NCBI GenBank assembly: GCA_964466385.1
Contig: CAYXNM010000030.1
Span: 1 to 23,065 of the forward strand
Source: UBA5972 sp964466385
GTDB taxonomy: Bacteria; Pseudomonadota; Alphaproteobacteria; Rhodobacterales; Rhodobacteraceae
Direction: 5' to 3'
Length of the DNA stretch: 23,065 nt
This document shows positions 1-6,824 of the stretch, in pieces. Position 1 is the stretch's first letter. The number at the start of each line of letters is the position of its first letter. The position numbers and the translations under genes are program-made. The notes beneath the pieces are model-generated. The model was given only the letters and a program-made list of their open reading frames with translations. It did no database searches and was not told the DNA's origin.

Positions 1-62
1 CCAACTCCGGTCTTTCTCACCCACACGAAAAGGGTCAACGAAACCGGCCGTTGGTATTAGGC
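1..62. repeat. Edge copy of a dispersed repeat (module C)
   Basis: The first about 62 bases match 22065-22124 with a few substitutions and one small length difference near position 26. The match stops at about position 62, where the two flanks diverge, so this is a repeat end and not a gene duplication. It probably continues to the left of the window. The length difference changes the reading frame between copies, which argues against a shared coding function. Confidence 0.8.
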
Positions 63-89
63 CTTTTCAACCAACCGGGATCGCATTAA

Positions 90-102
90 GGACGCAGCGT
101 CC
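90..102. promoter_or_regulatory. 13-bp perfect inverted repeat upstream of the first permease gene
   Basis: GGACGC, one A, then GCGTCC forms a perfect dyad 17 bases before the start codon at 120. It could be an operator or a leader hairpin near the ribosome binding site. There is no direct evidence for a bound factor, and short GC-rich dyads also arise by chance. Confidence 0.25.
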
Positions 103-119
103 ATTTTACGGAACGCCCC

Positions 120-1034
120 ATGCAAAGCTATCTGCCTATCGCCGAAGTTTCGATCAGCATCGTGATGCTGCTCGGGCTTGGAACAACTGTCGGCATCCTG
201 TCCGGCATGTTCGGAGTTGGCGGGGGGTTCATTCTGACGCCGCTCCTTTTCATGATCGGCATTCCGCCAGCGGTCGCCGTGGGGACACAGGGAAACCTGA
301 TCGTCGCGTCTTCCTTTTCGGGAATGCTGGCCCATCTCAGGAAAAAGACAGTTGATTACAGGATGGGGTTCGTCCTGCTTTCAGGTGGGCTTGTCGGTTC
401 AGCCGCCGGCGTGCGTTTGTTTCACCTCCTTGACGGTTTGGGGCAGGTCGATCTGCTGGTCAAGCTCAGCTATGTCTTTCTGTTGGGCATTGTCGGCGGC
501 CTGATGCTGATCGAGGCCATTGCGGCCTTTCGCAGGCGCAACATGAAGGATTACCGGCCCGCACCGAGAAAGCACCACAACTGGGTGCATGGCTGGCCGG
601 TCAAGATGAAATTCCGGACATCCAAGCTTTATATCAGCGCGATACCGCCGTTCGGGATCGGGGTTGCGGTCGGGATCCTGTCTGCAATCATGGGCGTTGG
701 CGGCGGGTTCCTGATGCTGCCGGCGATGATCTACATTCTGGGGATGCCGACCAAGGTGGTCGTGGGAACCTCGCTTTTCCAGATCACGTTCATGTCGGCC
801 TTTACCACGGTCATGCACGCCATCGAAAACCAGACGGTCGACATCGTTCTGGGGTTCATCCTGTTGGTGGGCGGGGTCGTCGGCGCACAGATCGGTACAC
901 GCATGGGCGCAAAGCTCAAGGCAGACGTTCTGCGTATACTTTTGTCGGTGATGGTACTTTCGATCAGTATCAAGCTGGCTTTTGACCTTGTCTTGATCCC
1001 GCACGAACTCTTTTCGCTGTCCGACGGCCGCTGA
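120..1034 (+). CDS. TauE/SafE family sulfite/anion exporter, first paralogue
   Basis: A 304-residue polytopic inner-membrane protein with about eight hydrophobic segments in two homologous halves. Each half carries the glycine-rich TauE/SafE signature (SGMFGVGGGF near residue 30, IMGVGGGFLMLP near residue 190). A basic cytoplasmic loop of about 40 residues (near 138-178) joins the halves. The family exports small sulfur-containing or organic anions such as sulfite or sulfoacetate, but the substrate cannot be read from sequence. The ATG at 120 is the first Met of the conserved start and has a weak CGGAA upstream. A close paralogue follows at 1148 on the same strand after 113 bp. The order permease, permease, TIGR02186 protein suggests a transport unit. 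The promoter region abuts the repeat end at 1-62. Confidence 0.9.
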   Translation: MQSYLPIAEVSISIVMLLGLGTTVGILSGMFGVGGGFILTPLLFMIGIPPAVAVGTQGNLIVASSFSGMLAHLRKKTVDYRMGFVLLSGGLVGSAAGVRLFHLLDGLGQVDLLVKLSYVFLLGIVGGLMLIEAIAAFRRRNMKDYRPAPRKHHNWVHGWPVKMKFRTSKLYISAIPPFGIGVAVGILSAIMGVGGGFLMLPAMIYILGMPTKVVVGTSLFQITFMSAFTTVMHAIENQTVDIVLGFILLVGGVVGAQIGTRMGAKLKADVLRILLSVMVLSISIKLAFDLVLIPHELFSLSDGR

Positions 1035-1147
1035 CGGCCCAATGGACGCGGGATTTCGGGCAACTGCTCCGATTTGTCGCAACTTCACCGCTGACAAACA
1101 ATCTCAGCCCTTGTAATGCAGGGCCACTACAATTAGCGGATATAGAT

Positions 1148-2068
1148 ATGCAGATTTATCTTCCCATCGCTGAAGTGTCCGTTAACGCTTTCTTGTTGCT
1201 CGGACTCGGCGGAATGGTGGGTATCCTCTCGGGAATGTTCGGCGTGGGGGGCGGTTTTCTGATGACTCCGCTTCTCTTCTTCATTGGCATTCCCCCAGCC
1301 GTCGCCGTCGCAACCGAGGCCAACCAGATCGTCGCGTCATCCGTGTCGGGCGTTCTGGCGCATCTCAAACGAAAAACCGTAGACCTGAAAATGGGGGTCG
1401 TTTTGCAGATCGGGGGTCTTGTCGGGGCTGCCGCAGGTGTTCAGATATTTCGTATCCTGAAGGAAATGGGACAGGTCGAACTGCTGGTCATTCTCAGCTA
1501 TGTGGTCTTTTTGGGCATTGTCGGCAGCCTGATGTTTTTGGAAAGCATGCGCGCCATCCTGAAATCGAACAAGCCACACGCACGGTCCACCGCCAAACGC
1601 AGCCGAAAATGGATCCACAGGCTGCCGTTCAAAATGAAGTTTCACACATCGGGGCTTTATATCAGCGTCATTCCACCCCTGCTGGTGGGCGCCAGCGTCG
1701 GTATTCTTGCAGCGATCATGGGTGTCGGGGGAGGCTTTATCATGGTTCCGGCGATGATTTACCTTTTGGGGATGCCCACCAAGGTCGTGATCGGCACTTC
1801 GCTGTTTCAGATCATTTTCGTGACGGCCTTTACCACGCTGATGCATGCAACAACGAACTATACCGTCGACATGGCGCTGGCGGTTCTGTTGCTGATCGGA
1901 GGCGTGGTCGGCGCGCAAATCGGCACGCGCATCGGTCTAAAGATGAAAGCCGAGCAATTGCGCGTGCTGCTGGCCGTACTGGTGCTGGCCGTCTGCGGAA
2001 AACTGGCGCTTGATCTGCTGCTTGAGCCTGCCGAACTGTTTTCCCTTGGCGACGGGAGCCACTCATGA
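1148..2068 (+). CDS. TauE/SafE family sulfite/anion exporter, second paralogue
   Basis: A 306-residue membrane protein colinear with the 120-1034 product. Both begin MQ-x-YLPIAEVS, share SGMFGVGGGF and GIPPAVAVA/G, and keep the second-half GVGGGF motif near residue 190. The connecting loop (about 140-180) is again basic but has diverged. The two genes clearly arose by tandem duplication and have since drifted. The stop codon overlaps the start of the next gene (ATGA at 2065-2068), so this copy, not the first, is translationally coupled to the TIGR02186 protein. Family membership is sure; the substrate is unknown, with sulfite or an organosulfonate-derived anion the usual guess. Confidence 0.9.
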   Translation: MQIYLPIAEVSVNAFLLLGLGGMVGILSGMFGVGGGFLMTPLLFFIGIPPAVAVATEANQIVASSVSGVLAHLKRKTVDLKMGVVLQIGGLVGAAAGVQIFRILKEMGQVELLVILSYVVFLGIVGSLMFLESMRAILKSNKPHARSTAKRSRKWIHRLPFKMKFHTSGLYISVIPPLLVGASVGILAAIMGVGGGFIMVPAMIYLLGMPTKVVIGTSLFQIIFVTAFTTLMHATTNYTVDMALAVLLLIGGVVGAQIGTRIGLKMKAEQLRVLLAVLVLAVCGKLALDLLLEPAELFSLGDGSHS

Positions 2069-2829
2069 TCCGTCTTGCTCTGGTCCTCTTTTTGCTGACC
2101 CAATCGGCCGCCAGGGCGGGCGAGGAAGTTATTGCTGATACAAGCCAGAACCTTGTGTCGATCACCGCCAATTTTGACGGATCCTCGATCTTGATCTTCG
2201 GGGCCGTCAAAAGGGATGCTCCCCCGCCTGAGACCGGTCCATTGCAGGTCGTCATCGCGGTGACGGGCCCCTTGTCGCCGGTGGTCGTTCGGCGCAAGGA
2301 ACGCATGTTCGGGATTTGGGTCAACAAGGATTTCGTCAATGTCGATCTGGCGCCCAGTTTCTATGCGGTGGCATCCACCGGGCCGCTCAGGGACGTTCTG
2401 AGCGACCTTGACGACCTGCGCCACAAGATCAGCATCAAGCGTATGATCCGTTCGGTCGGTGCGCCGATGGATGTGGACGAACCGGGAAAATTCCCCGAGG
2501 CGATTGTCCGCATCCGCCGTGCCAGCGGGCTTTATTCGGAAATCGGGGGTTTGGTCGGGCTCAAGGACGAAACGCTGTTTCGAACCGAGATCAGGCTTCC
2601 CTCCAACCTTGTCGAAGGTGACTATCGGACACGTATTTTTCTGACGCGCGAAAAAAAGATCATAGACGAATTCGAAACCAGGATCGCGGTTCGAAAGGTC
2701 GGACTCGAACGGTGGATTTACAATCTGGCACACCAACGACCGCTGGTTTACGGCCTTTTGTCGCTTTCGATCGCGATTATTGCGGGGTGGCTGGCCTCGG
2801 CGGTGTTCCGGCTGCTTCGCCTGAACTGA
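2065..2829 (+). CDS. TIGR02186-type membrane-anchored periplasmic protein
   Basis: A 254-residue protein with an N-terminal signal peptide (about residues 1-18, ending near ARAG), a mostly beta-type periplasmic region, and one C-terminal membrane segment (about 229-250) followed by a short basic tail. This layout and the partnership with TauE/SafE permeases fit the TIGR02186 family of alphaproteobacteria, whose biochemical role is not established. It starts inside the stop codon of the upstream permease, so the two are probably made together and may form a complex. The last 30 bases lie in the 55-bp sequence repeated after the scaffold gap, but the TGA at 2827-2829 comes before the gap, so the gene is complete. 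Confidence 0.85.
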   Translation: MIRLALVLFLLTQSAARAGEEVIADTSQNLVSITANFDGSSILIFGAVKRDAPPPETGPLQVVIAVTGPLSPVVVRRKERMFGIWVNKDFVNVDLAPSFYAVASTGPLRDVLSDLDDLRHKISIKRMIRSVGAPMDVDEPGKFPEAIVRIRRASGLYSEIGGLVGLKDETLFRTEIRLPSNLVEGDYRTRIFLTREKKIIDEFETRIAVRKVGLERWIYNLAHQRPLVYGLLSLSIAIIAGWLASAVFRLLRLN

Positions 2830-3009
2830 CCACTTGCTGCAACATTCGTCTGGCNNNNNNNNNNNNNNNNNNNNNNNNNNNNNNNNNNNNNNNNNNNNNN
2901 NNNNNNNNNNNNNNNNNNNNNNNNNNNNNNNNNNNNNNNNNNNNNNNNNNNNNNGCGGTGTTCCGGCTGCTTCGCCTGAACTGACCACTTGCTGCAACAT
3001 TCGTCTGGC
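2800..3009. repeat. Identical 55-bp sequence on both sides of the assembly gap
   Basis: Positions 2800-2854 and 2955-3009 are identical over 55 bases, and exactly 100 N lie between them. Each copy contains the end of the TIGR02186 gene with its stop codon plus 25 bases. A perfect repeat of odd length directly touching both gap edges is what remains when two contigs ending in the same k-mer are scaffolded without being merged. The real sequence probably has one copy. Confidence 0.85.
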
Positions 3010-3138
3010 CGTGGATGAAACGCGCGCACAGGATGTTCGCGTCGCCGGGCAATGTGGCCATCGCGCACGCATTTGCAAAACCAATCGCTGCCTTGGGCTT
3101 TTGGGAGGAGGTGCGACTCCGGACAGATCCGTCTGGCT
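2830..3138. other. Non-coding stretch between TIGR02186 gene and RAM gene, containing the gap
   Basis: It lies between the end of a plus-strand gene and the end of a minus-strand gene (convergent). I find no terminator with a T-run and no tRNA. A 57-codon plus-strand frame at 3015-3188 has protein-like composition but no ribosome binding site, and it runs antisense into the RAM gene, so I do not call it. If the gap is collapsed the spacer is only about 155 bases. Confidence 0.6.
2855..2954. other. Scaffold gap, 100 N
   Basis: A run of exactly 100 N, the conventional placeholder for a gap of unknown size. The flanking 55-bp duplication suggests the true gap is negative (overlap) rather than missing sequence. 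Any reading frame drawn through it is meaningless. Confidence 0.97.
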
Positions 3139-3375
3139 CTAGAAAGCCTGAAACGTCAGCGTGGTCAGCGAACGCGCGATGCCGGTGATGTCCAGGATAT
3201 TGTCATTGACGAACTTTCCGATGTCTTCTTCCTCGGGAATATAGAGTTTGGCCAGAAGATCATAATCGCCACTGGTCGAATAAAGTTCCGACACGATTTC
3301 CCGACCGTATATCGCGTCGGCCACTTCGTAGGTTTTTCCGGGGTTGCATCGGATTTGCACGAACACACATTTCAT
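3139..3375 (-). CDS. Stand-alone Lrp/AsnC ligand-binding (RAM) domain protein
   Basis: A 78-residue protein made only of the alpha/beta RAM (ligand-binding, dimerisation) domain of Lrp/AsnC regulators, with no DNA-binding helix-turn-helix. Typical features are the opening strand KCVFVQIRC, the GDYDLLAKLYIP strand in the middle and the closing LTTLTFQAF strand. Stand-alone RAM proteins (SraA-like) form decamer-like rings, bind amino acids or partner with full-length Lrp proteins; the ligand here is unknown. I chose the ATG at 3375 over the upstream ATG at 3399 because a purine-rich AAAAAGGG lies just ahead of 3375 and the domain starts there. It follows the helicase gene on the same strand, 38 bases downstream. 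Confidence 0.85.
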   Translation of the reverse strand: MKCVFVQIRCNPGKTYEVADAIYGREIVSELYSTSGDYDLLAKLYIPEEEDIGKFVNDNILDITGIARSLTTLTFQAF

Positions 3376-3413
3376 TGAACTGCCCTTTTTGGGTTCCACT
3401 GCCGGGCGTGATC

Positions 3414-4934
3414 TTAGGCCGGGTCGGCGGCTTCATCAAGGACCAGCCGCGGAATGTCGGGCTTGCGCAAATCCTCGATATCCAGCGGCGTTTCGGGTTT
3501 GGCCAGCATATAGCGCGTCACCCAGAACAATCGACTTTCCGCACGCGTGATCGCCACATAGGCCAGCCGTTTCCACAGGGGAATCCCCGCTTCTTCCCGC
3601 CCGGAGCGCGCGGCGGCATAGATGTCGGGCGCGAACACCTGAACGTCCGGCCATTGCGAGCCTTGCGCCTTGTGCGTGGTCACCGCCGCCCCGTGAAGGA
3701 ACGTCGCACCCATGCGCGCGGCGGAGGGGATGAAAGGTTCCTCCTGACCGGGGGCCTCGATCTTGATGATGGTCGCCGCGTTGACCTGCGGATCGTCGGC
3801 CCCAAAGACGAAGAGGCGCGAAAAACCGGGTTTTCGCCCCGGCCCCATGTATACCACCTGCGCGCCCTTGATCAGACCGCGCGCCTCCAGATCGACACGC
3901 TTGCGGCGGTGGCGCAGGGGCAGTTCAATACCGTCGCAGATCAACGGTTCGCCGGGCAGCAATTCCGTCGCCGGGGCGCCATACGCCTGCCGGAACGCGT
4001 TGATCAGCCGCACCCGCGTTGCATTTCGCCACACCAACACGGGGGAGCGCGCCATGAGCGTGCTGTCCACGCGCGCAGCAACGACCACGCGATCATCGGT
4101 CCGGGCGATGCGGTTGATGCGCGCCTCGAAATCCTCGAAACCGATCTTGGGGTCGCCCAGGGCGTGGGCCAGATCAAGTATTGGATTGTCTTCGCTCTGG
4201 CGGTGAACGCGATCAAGGAACGTTTTGCGCTTGCTGGTGATCCCGTCAAAAGCCATCGCACCGGATTGCCCGACCGGGGCAAGCTGGGCGGGGTCTCCGA
4301 ACAGGACGAGGGTCGAGAATATGTCTTTCAAGTCCTGAAACTGCCGATCGTCCAGCATCGAGCTTTCATCGATGAACCCGATATCCAGCGCATCCTCGCG
4401 ACGCGACCAGCCGATGATGAAGTCAGACCCCCGCAACCCGGCCGTCGCCAAAGCCCCGGGGATGGATTTGTTGGTGGCAAAAAAGGTTTTTGCGCGGTCA
4501 AGGGCGGTCTCGCTCAATCCGTCGATCTCGGGCTTGTCCCCCTTGCCGCTCAACCATTGCGCGATCTTTTCGTATTCAGGATCGTAAAGCGGTGTGTAAA
4601 GGATACGATGAATGGTGGTTGCCCCAACCCCTTGCGCACGCAGAACGCTGGCGGCCTTGTTCGTCGGGGCGAGCACGGCAAGCGTGCGGGTATCGGGCGA
4701 TCTTTGCGCCTCATAGTCCCCGGAAACAAGCTCCACTCCCAGGGCGGTCAGGTCCCCGACCAGTTTGGCAAGCAGCTTGGTCTTGCCCGAACCCGCCTTG
4801 CCCAGAACTGCGATCAGTTCGGGTTTATCCTTCCCCGGAGCTGTCGTGGTTTCGTTTTTCAGATCGATGCCGGCTTTCAGCAACAGGCCCGAAATCCGGT
4901 CGTGCGCTTCTGCCTGATCTTCGGAAAACTGCAT
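3414..4934 (-). CDS. RecD/Pif1-like superfamily 1B DNA helicase
   Basis: A 506-residue ATP-dependent helicase. Visible motifs in order: Walker A GKAGSGKT (45-52), motif Ia APTNKAA (89-95), Walker B with catalytic DE (189-190, in IGFIDESS), motif III LFGDPAQLAPVG (211-222), VHRQ (243-246), the UvrD_C_2-type motif TTHKAQGSQWPDV (near 419-431), and motif VI AYVAITRAESRLFW (458-471) with the arginine finger. This is the exonuclease V alpha-subunit (RecD2/TraA-like) fold in a compact form without the long N-terminal extension of RecD2. It likely acts in DNA repair or replication-fork processing in the cytoplasm; no RecB or RecC partner is nearby. Spacing to luxI (86 bp) and to the RAM gene (38 bp) would allow cotranscription, but the functions look unrelated. 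Confidence 0.9.
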   Translation of the reverse strand: MQFSEDQAEAHDRISGLLLKAGIDLKNETTTAPGKDKPELIAVLGKAGSGKTKLLAKLVGDLTALGVELVSGDYEAQRSPDTRTLAVLAPTNKAASVLRAQGVGATTIHRILYTPLYDPEYEKIAQWLSGKGDKPEIDGLSETALDRAKTFFATNKSIPGALATAGLRGSDFIIGWSRREDALDIGFIDESSMLDDRQFQDLKDIFSTLVLFGDPAQLAPVGQSGAMAFDGITSKRKTFLDRVHRQSEDNPILDLAHALGDPKIGFEDFEARINRIARTDDRVVVAARVDSTLMARSPVLVWRNATRVRLINAFRQAYGAPATELLPGEPLICDGIELPLRHRRKRVDLEARGLIKGAQVVYMGPGRKPGFSRLFVFGADDPQVNAATIIKIEAPGQEEPFIPSAARMGATFLHGAAVTTHKAQGSQWPDVQVFAPDIYAAARSGREEAGIPLWKRLAYVAITRAESRLFWVTRYMLAKPETPLDIEDLRKPDIPRLVLDEAADPA

Positions 4935-5020
4935 GCAAGGGGCCCCGATCCTGGAACCGCATTAGAACATGGCACGCGGGCGCTTGCCAGCAGGAACAAC
5001 CGCCTGGCCCGGTTGTCGCG

Positions 5021-5635
5021 TCAAGAGGTCACCGGGTTTTCAAACCACTTTTCGGGTTCACCCGGCAAAAGTCCGGCACCCGCGCAAAGTTTCCGGTGCG
5101 GCAGGTTTTCAAAATCCCAAAGCCCCACGCTGACCTGATCTGCCCCTTTGCCACTGCTCCCGATGATCGTGGGGCGCCATCCCAGACGTTTGTAGATCCG
5201 GATCATGCGGTCGTCAAAAACACCAACTGCGTGCGCCACGCCGCTTTTGCGGCCCAGCATCCCTGCCGCCAGCAACAGACGCGCCGAAATTCCCAGGGCG
5301 GATTGCTGCTTGCCCGAAAGGCAGAAACGACTGCATTCCCAAATCAAGGGGCTTTTGATTTCAACGCCGTTCGTGAGATGCAGGAAATGTTCGTTCACCA
5401 TGACCCGGCCCGAAGTGGGAAGAAACCGGAGCGAACCCGCATGGGTCCCCTTTGCGGTGCGCGCGATCACGTATAGCGGATTAAGAGCATCGTATTCGTC
5501 CGTTTCAAATCCGTCGTCATCAACCTTCACGTCCCAGCCCAACCTTTCTGAAAACTGCGCCGCACGGTCGCGGAACATGGATTGCCGAAGGCGTGGATAA
5601 TCGCAAAGCTGGTCGCCATAGAAAAACCTGATCAT
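5021..5635 (-). CDS. luxI: Acyl-homoserine-lactone synthase, LuxI family
   Basis: A 204-residue autoinducer synthase that joins S-adenosylmethionine to an acyl group from acyl-ACP (or acyl-CoA) to release an N-acyl-homoserine lactone. The nearly invariant LuxI residues are present: Arg24, Phe28, Trp34, Asp46, Asp49, Arg70 (GSLRFLP), Phe84, Glu100 and Arg103 (WECSRFC). It should therefore be active. The acyl chain length cannot be deduced. It lies 92 bases downstream of luxR on the same strand and has a GGGGA ribosome binding site 7-8 bases before its ATG. It may be read from the luxR transcript or from its own promoter in the spacer, which holds the 8-bp palindrome CTCGCGAG at 5670-5677. Confidence 0.93.
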   Translation of the reverse strand: MIRFFYGDQLCDYPRLRQSMFRDRAAQFSERLGWDVKVDDDGFETDEYDALNPLYVIARTAKGTHAGSLRFLPTSGRVMVNEHFLHLTNGVEIKSPLIWECSRFCLSGKQQSALGISARLLLAAGMLGRKSGVAHAVGVFDDRMIRIYKRLGWRPTIIGSSGKGADQVSVGLWDFENLPHRKLCAGAGLLPGEPEKWFENPVTS

Positions 5636-5727
5636 GAAAAATTCCCCGCGTTGAAATACCGGGGGACTACTCGCGAGGGGTTAACAAATCCTGCGGCGTT
5701 CGTTTCAAAATTTATTCGGCAACCGGG

Positions 5728-6447
5728 TCAGACGATGATCTTTCCGCTGGCCATCGCCAGCGCCACTGCATGGGTGGTGTTGGCCGCGCCCAGTTTGAAG
5801 CGCGCGGTTTCCAGATAGACCCGCAACGTGTGTTCGGATATGGACAATGTTTCCGCGGTGTGGGCGCGGCTGTTGCCCATGCCGATCAGCGTCAGGGAAT
5901 CCCGTTCACGTGGCGACAAAGTGGCGAATTGCAGGATGTCGCTGCCGCGTTCAATCTCCAGCGCTTTCTGGTTGAGATAGTGCGCGACCAACAAGAGATC
6001 CTGAACATTTCGGTCCGTAAAGTTCTGCCATTTTTCATCGCTGCAACTGTGGTTGACCGTAAACAGGGCGAATTGTCCGTTCGGCCCGCGAATCGGGATT
6101 GAAAACCCCTGGTTGCCGACACCCGCGTCAGAGGCTTCTTTCTGAAAGGCCCTGACCGGTTTTCCACTCCAGTCCAGCTGTTTCCAGTCGACCGGGTGGA
6201 ACCGCTGAAAACATCCCAGCACCACGGGATCGATGCGGCCGAAATCCTGGGCAATGTAGTGATCAACCCAATCCTGCGAATAGGTCAGCGCCGCATAGGG
6301 TTCACCGGCGCTGTTGATGGAGTGGTAAACAAAATGGTCAATCTGATAGATCGAGCGGAGTTTTTCGATGGCAAGCTGAAAGCCGTCAAATGTTGTCACT
6401 TGTTGCAAGTGTTCGAGAAATGGCAGGATTTTGCTCTGCGAACCCAT
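5728..6447 (-). CDS. luxR: LuxR-type quorum-sensing transcription regulator
   Basis: A 239-residue two-domain regulator. The N-terminal autoinducer-binding domain (about 5-160) keeps Trp60, Tyr64, Asp73, Pro74, Trp88 and Gly114, which line the acyl-homoserine-lactone pocket in the TraR/LasR family. The C-terminal GerE helix-turn-helix spans about 175-236 (starting LSPRERDSL, with Glu181). The recognition helix is divergent (SISEHTLRVYLETARFKL), so the operator may not match the classical lux box. The gene sits directly upstream of luxI, so it is the likely receptor for its product. Its start lies inside the preceding small ORF (62-base overlap), and the best Shine-Dalgarno sequence (GGGAG) is rather far, about 14 bases, suggesting coupled translation. 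Confidence 0.93.
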   Translation of the reverse strand: MGSQSKILPFLEHLQQVTTFDGFQLAIEKLRSIYQIDHFVYHSINSAGEPYAALTYSQDWVDHYIAQDFGRIDPVVLGCFQRFHPVDWKQLDWSGKPVRAFQKEASDAGVGNQGFSIPIRGPNGQFALFTVNHSCSDEKWQNFTDRNVQDLLLVAHYLNQKALEIERGSDILQFATLSPRERDSLTLIGMGNSRAHTAETLSISEHTLRVYLETARFKLGAANTTHAVALAMASGKIIV

Positions 6448-6598
6448 TGGTTTTAGGCGGCTCCCGTCGGTTGCCTTTCAATTCCGCCGCAGCGATAAGG
6501 ATCGAGTCGTCGAGTTGTTCGGCCAGCCCCAGCAAACCGTTCTTGTGAGCGAATTTTCTGAGATCGGTCAGAACGTCAATCATCCATTCTTGCGACAT
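6386..6598 (-). CDS. Small conserved-type protein overlapping luxR
   Basis: A 70-residue ORF with a good ribosome binding site (AGAGG, 6-7 bases before the ATG at 6598). Its end overlaps the first 62 bases of luxR in another frame. The first 40 residues look like an amphipathic helical hairpin (DVLTDLRKFAHKNGLLGLAEQLDDS, written here only as a landmark: helix near 5-18, second helix near 20-40). The last 20 residues are low in structure and lie in the overlap. From memory, similar small proteins occur beside luxR in other roseobacters, but I cannot check this. The overlap implies translational coupling to luxR. Function unknown; a modulator of LuxR stability or activity is possible but is only a guess. 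Confidence 0.7.
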   Translation of the reverse strand: MSQEWMIDVLTDLRKFAHKNGLLGLAEQLDDSILIAAAELKGNRREPPKTNGFAEQNPAISRTLATSDNI

Positions 6599-6627
6599 GG
6601 TCAGCCTCTTTTGGAATAGTTAACAAA

Positions 6628-6671
6628 GTATTAATACAATCTTAGCACGAATTCCTGATCGCATAAATTCG
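6628..6671. promoter_or_regulatory. Candidate control region of the small ORF-luxR-luxI unit
   Basis: Two dyads lie just upstream of the start at 6598: the perfect 10-bp palindrome GTATTAATAC (6628-6637), and CGAATT, 12 bases, AATTCG (6648-6671). The stretch is much richer in A and T than the genes around it, as expected for a promoter. The minus strand offers TAAGAT and TATTAA as possible -10 elements, with no clear -35 partner. I cannot name the bound regulator; autoregulation by LuxR is a reasonable hypothesis. Confidence 0.35.
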
Positions 6672-6783
6672 CGTTTTTCCCTTCCCCATTTATAGCGAGA
6701 TGCCGATCTTGTAAGGTATTCAAAACATTGAAACCCCGGACGTTTTGACGCGCCATGTCATCAGGTATACCAGGTTTCCCTAT

Positions 6784-6802
6784 TGTTTCCAATATGGAAA
6801 CA
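6784..6802. promoter_or_regulatory. 19-bp perfect dyad downstream of ccrA
   Basis: TGTTTCC, five bases AATAT, then GGAAACA. It lies 23 bases beyond the ccrA stop codon (minus strand) and about 190 bases upstream of the luxR unit. On the transcribed strand no U-run follows, so it is a poor intrinsic terminator. It could be an operator or an mRNA 3'-end stabilising hairpin. It does not have the CT-N12-AG form of common lux boxes. Confidence 0.35.
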
Positions 6803-6824
6803 GTCTGTTTCTGTATGGATTTTT

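Noticed and set aside
1858..3084. 408-codon minus-strand frame through the N gap
   Set aside because: It reads through 100 N and is antisense to the TauE and TIGR02186 genes.
3015..3188. Possible 57-residue protein after the gap
   Set aside because: Composition is protein-like, but there is no ribosome binding site, the end lies antisense within the RAM gene and the upstream sequence is affected by the gap. No family is recognised.
3375..5138. 587-codon plus-strand frame
   Set aside because: It is the antisense shadow of the helicase gene, which has all helicase motifs on the minus strand.
5670..5677. CTCGCGAG as a lux box in front of luxI
   Set aside because: It is an 8-bp palindrome without the usual length or flanks; too weak to call.
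6784..6802. Lux box or intrinsic terminator
   Set aside because: It lacks the CT-N12-AG form and has no U-run on the transcribed strand. I kept it only as an unassigned dyad.
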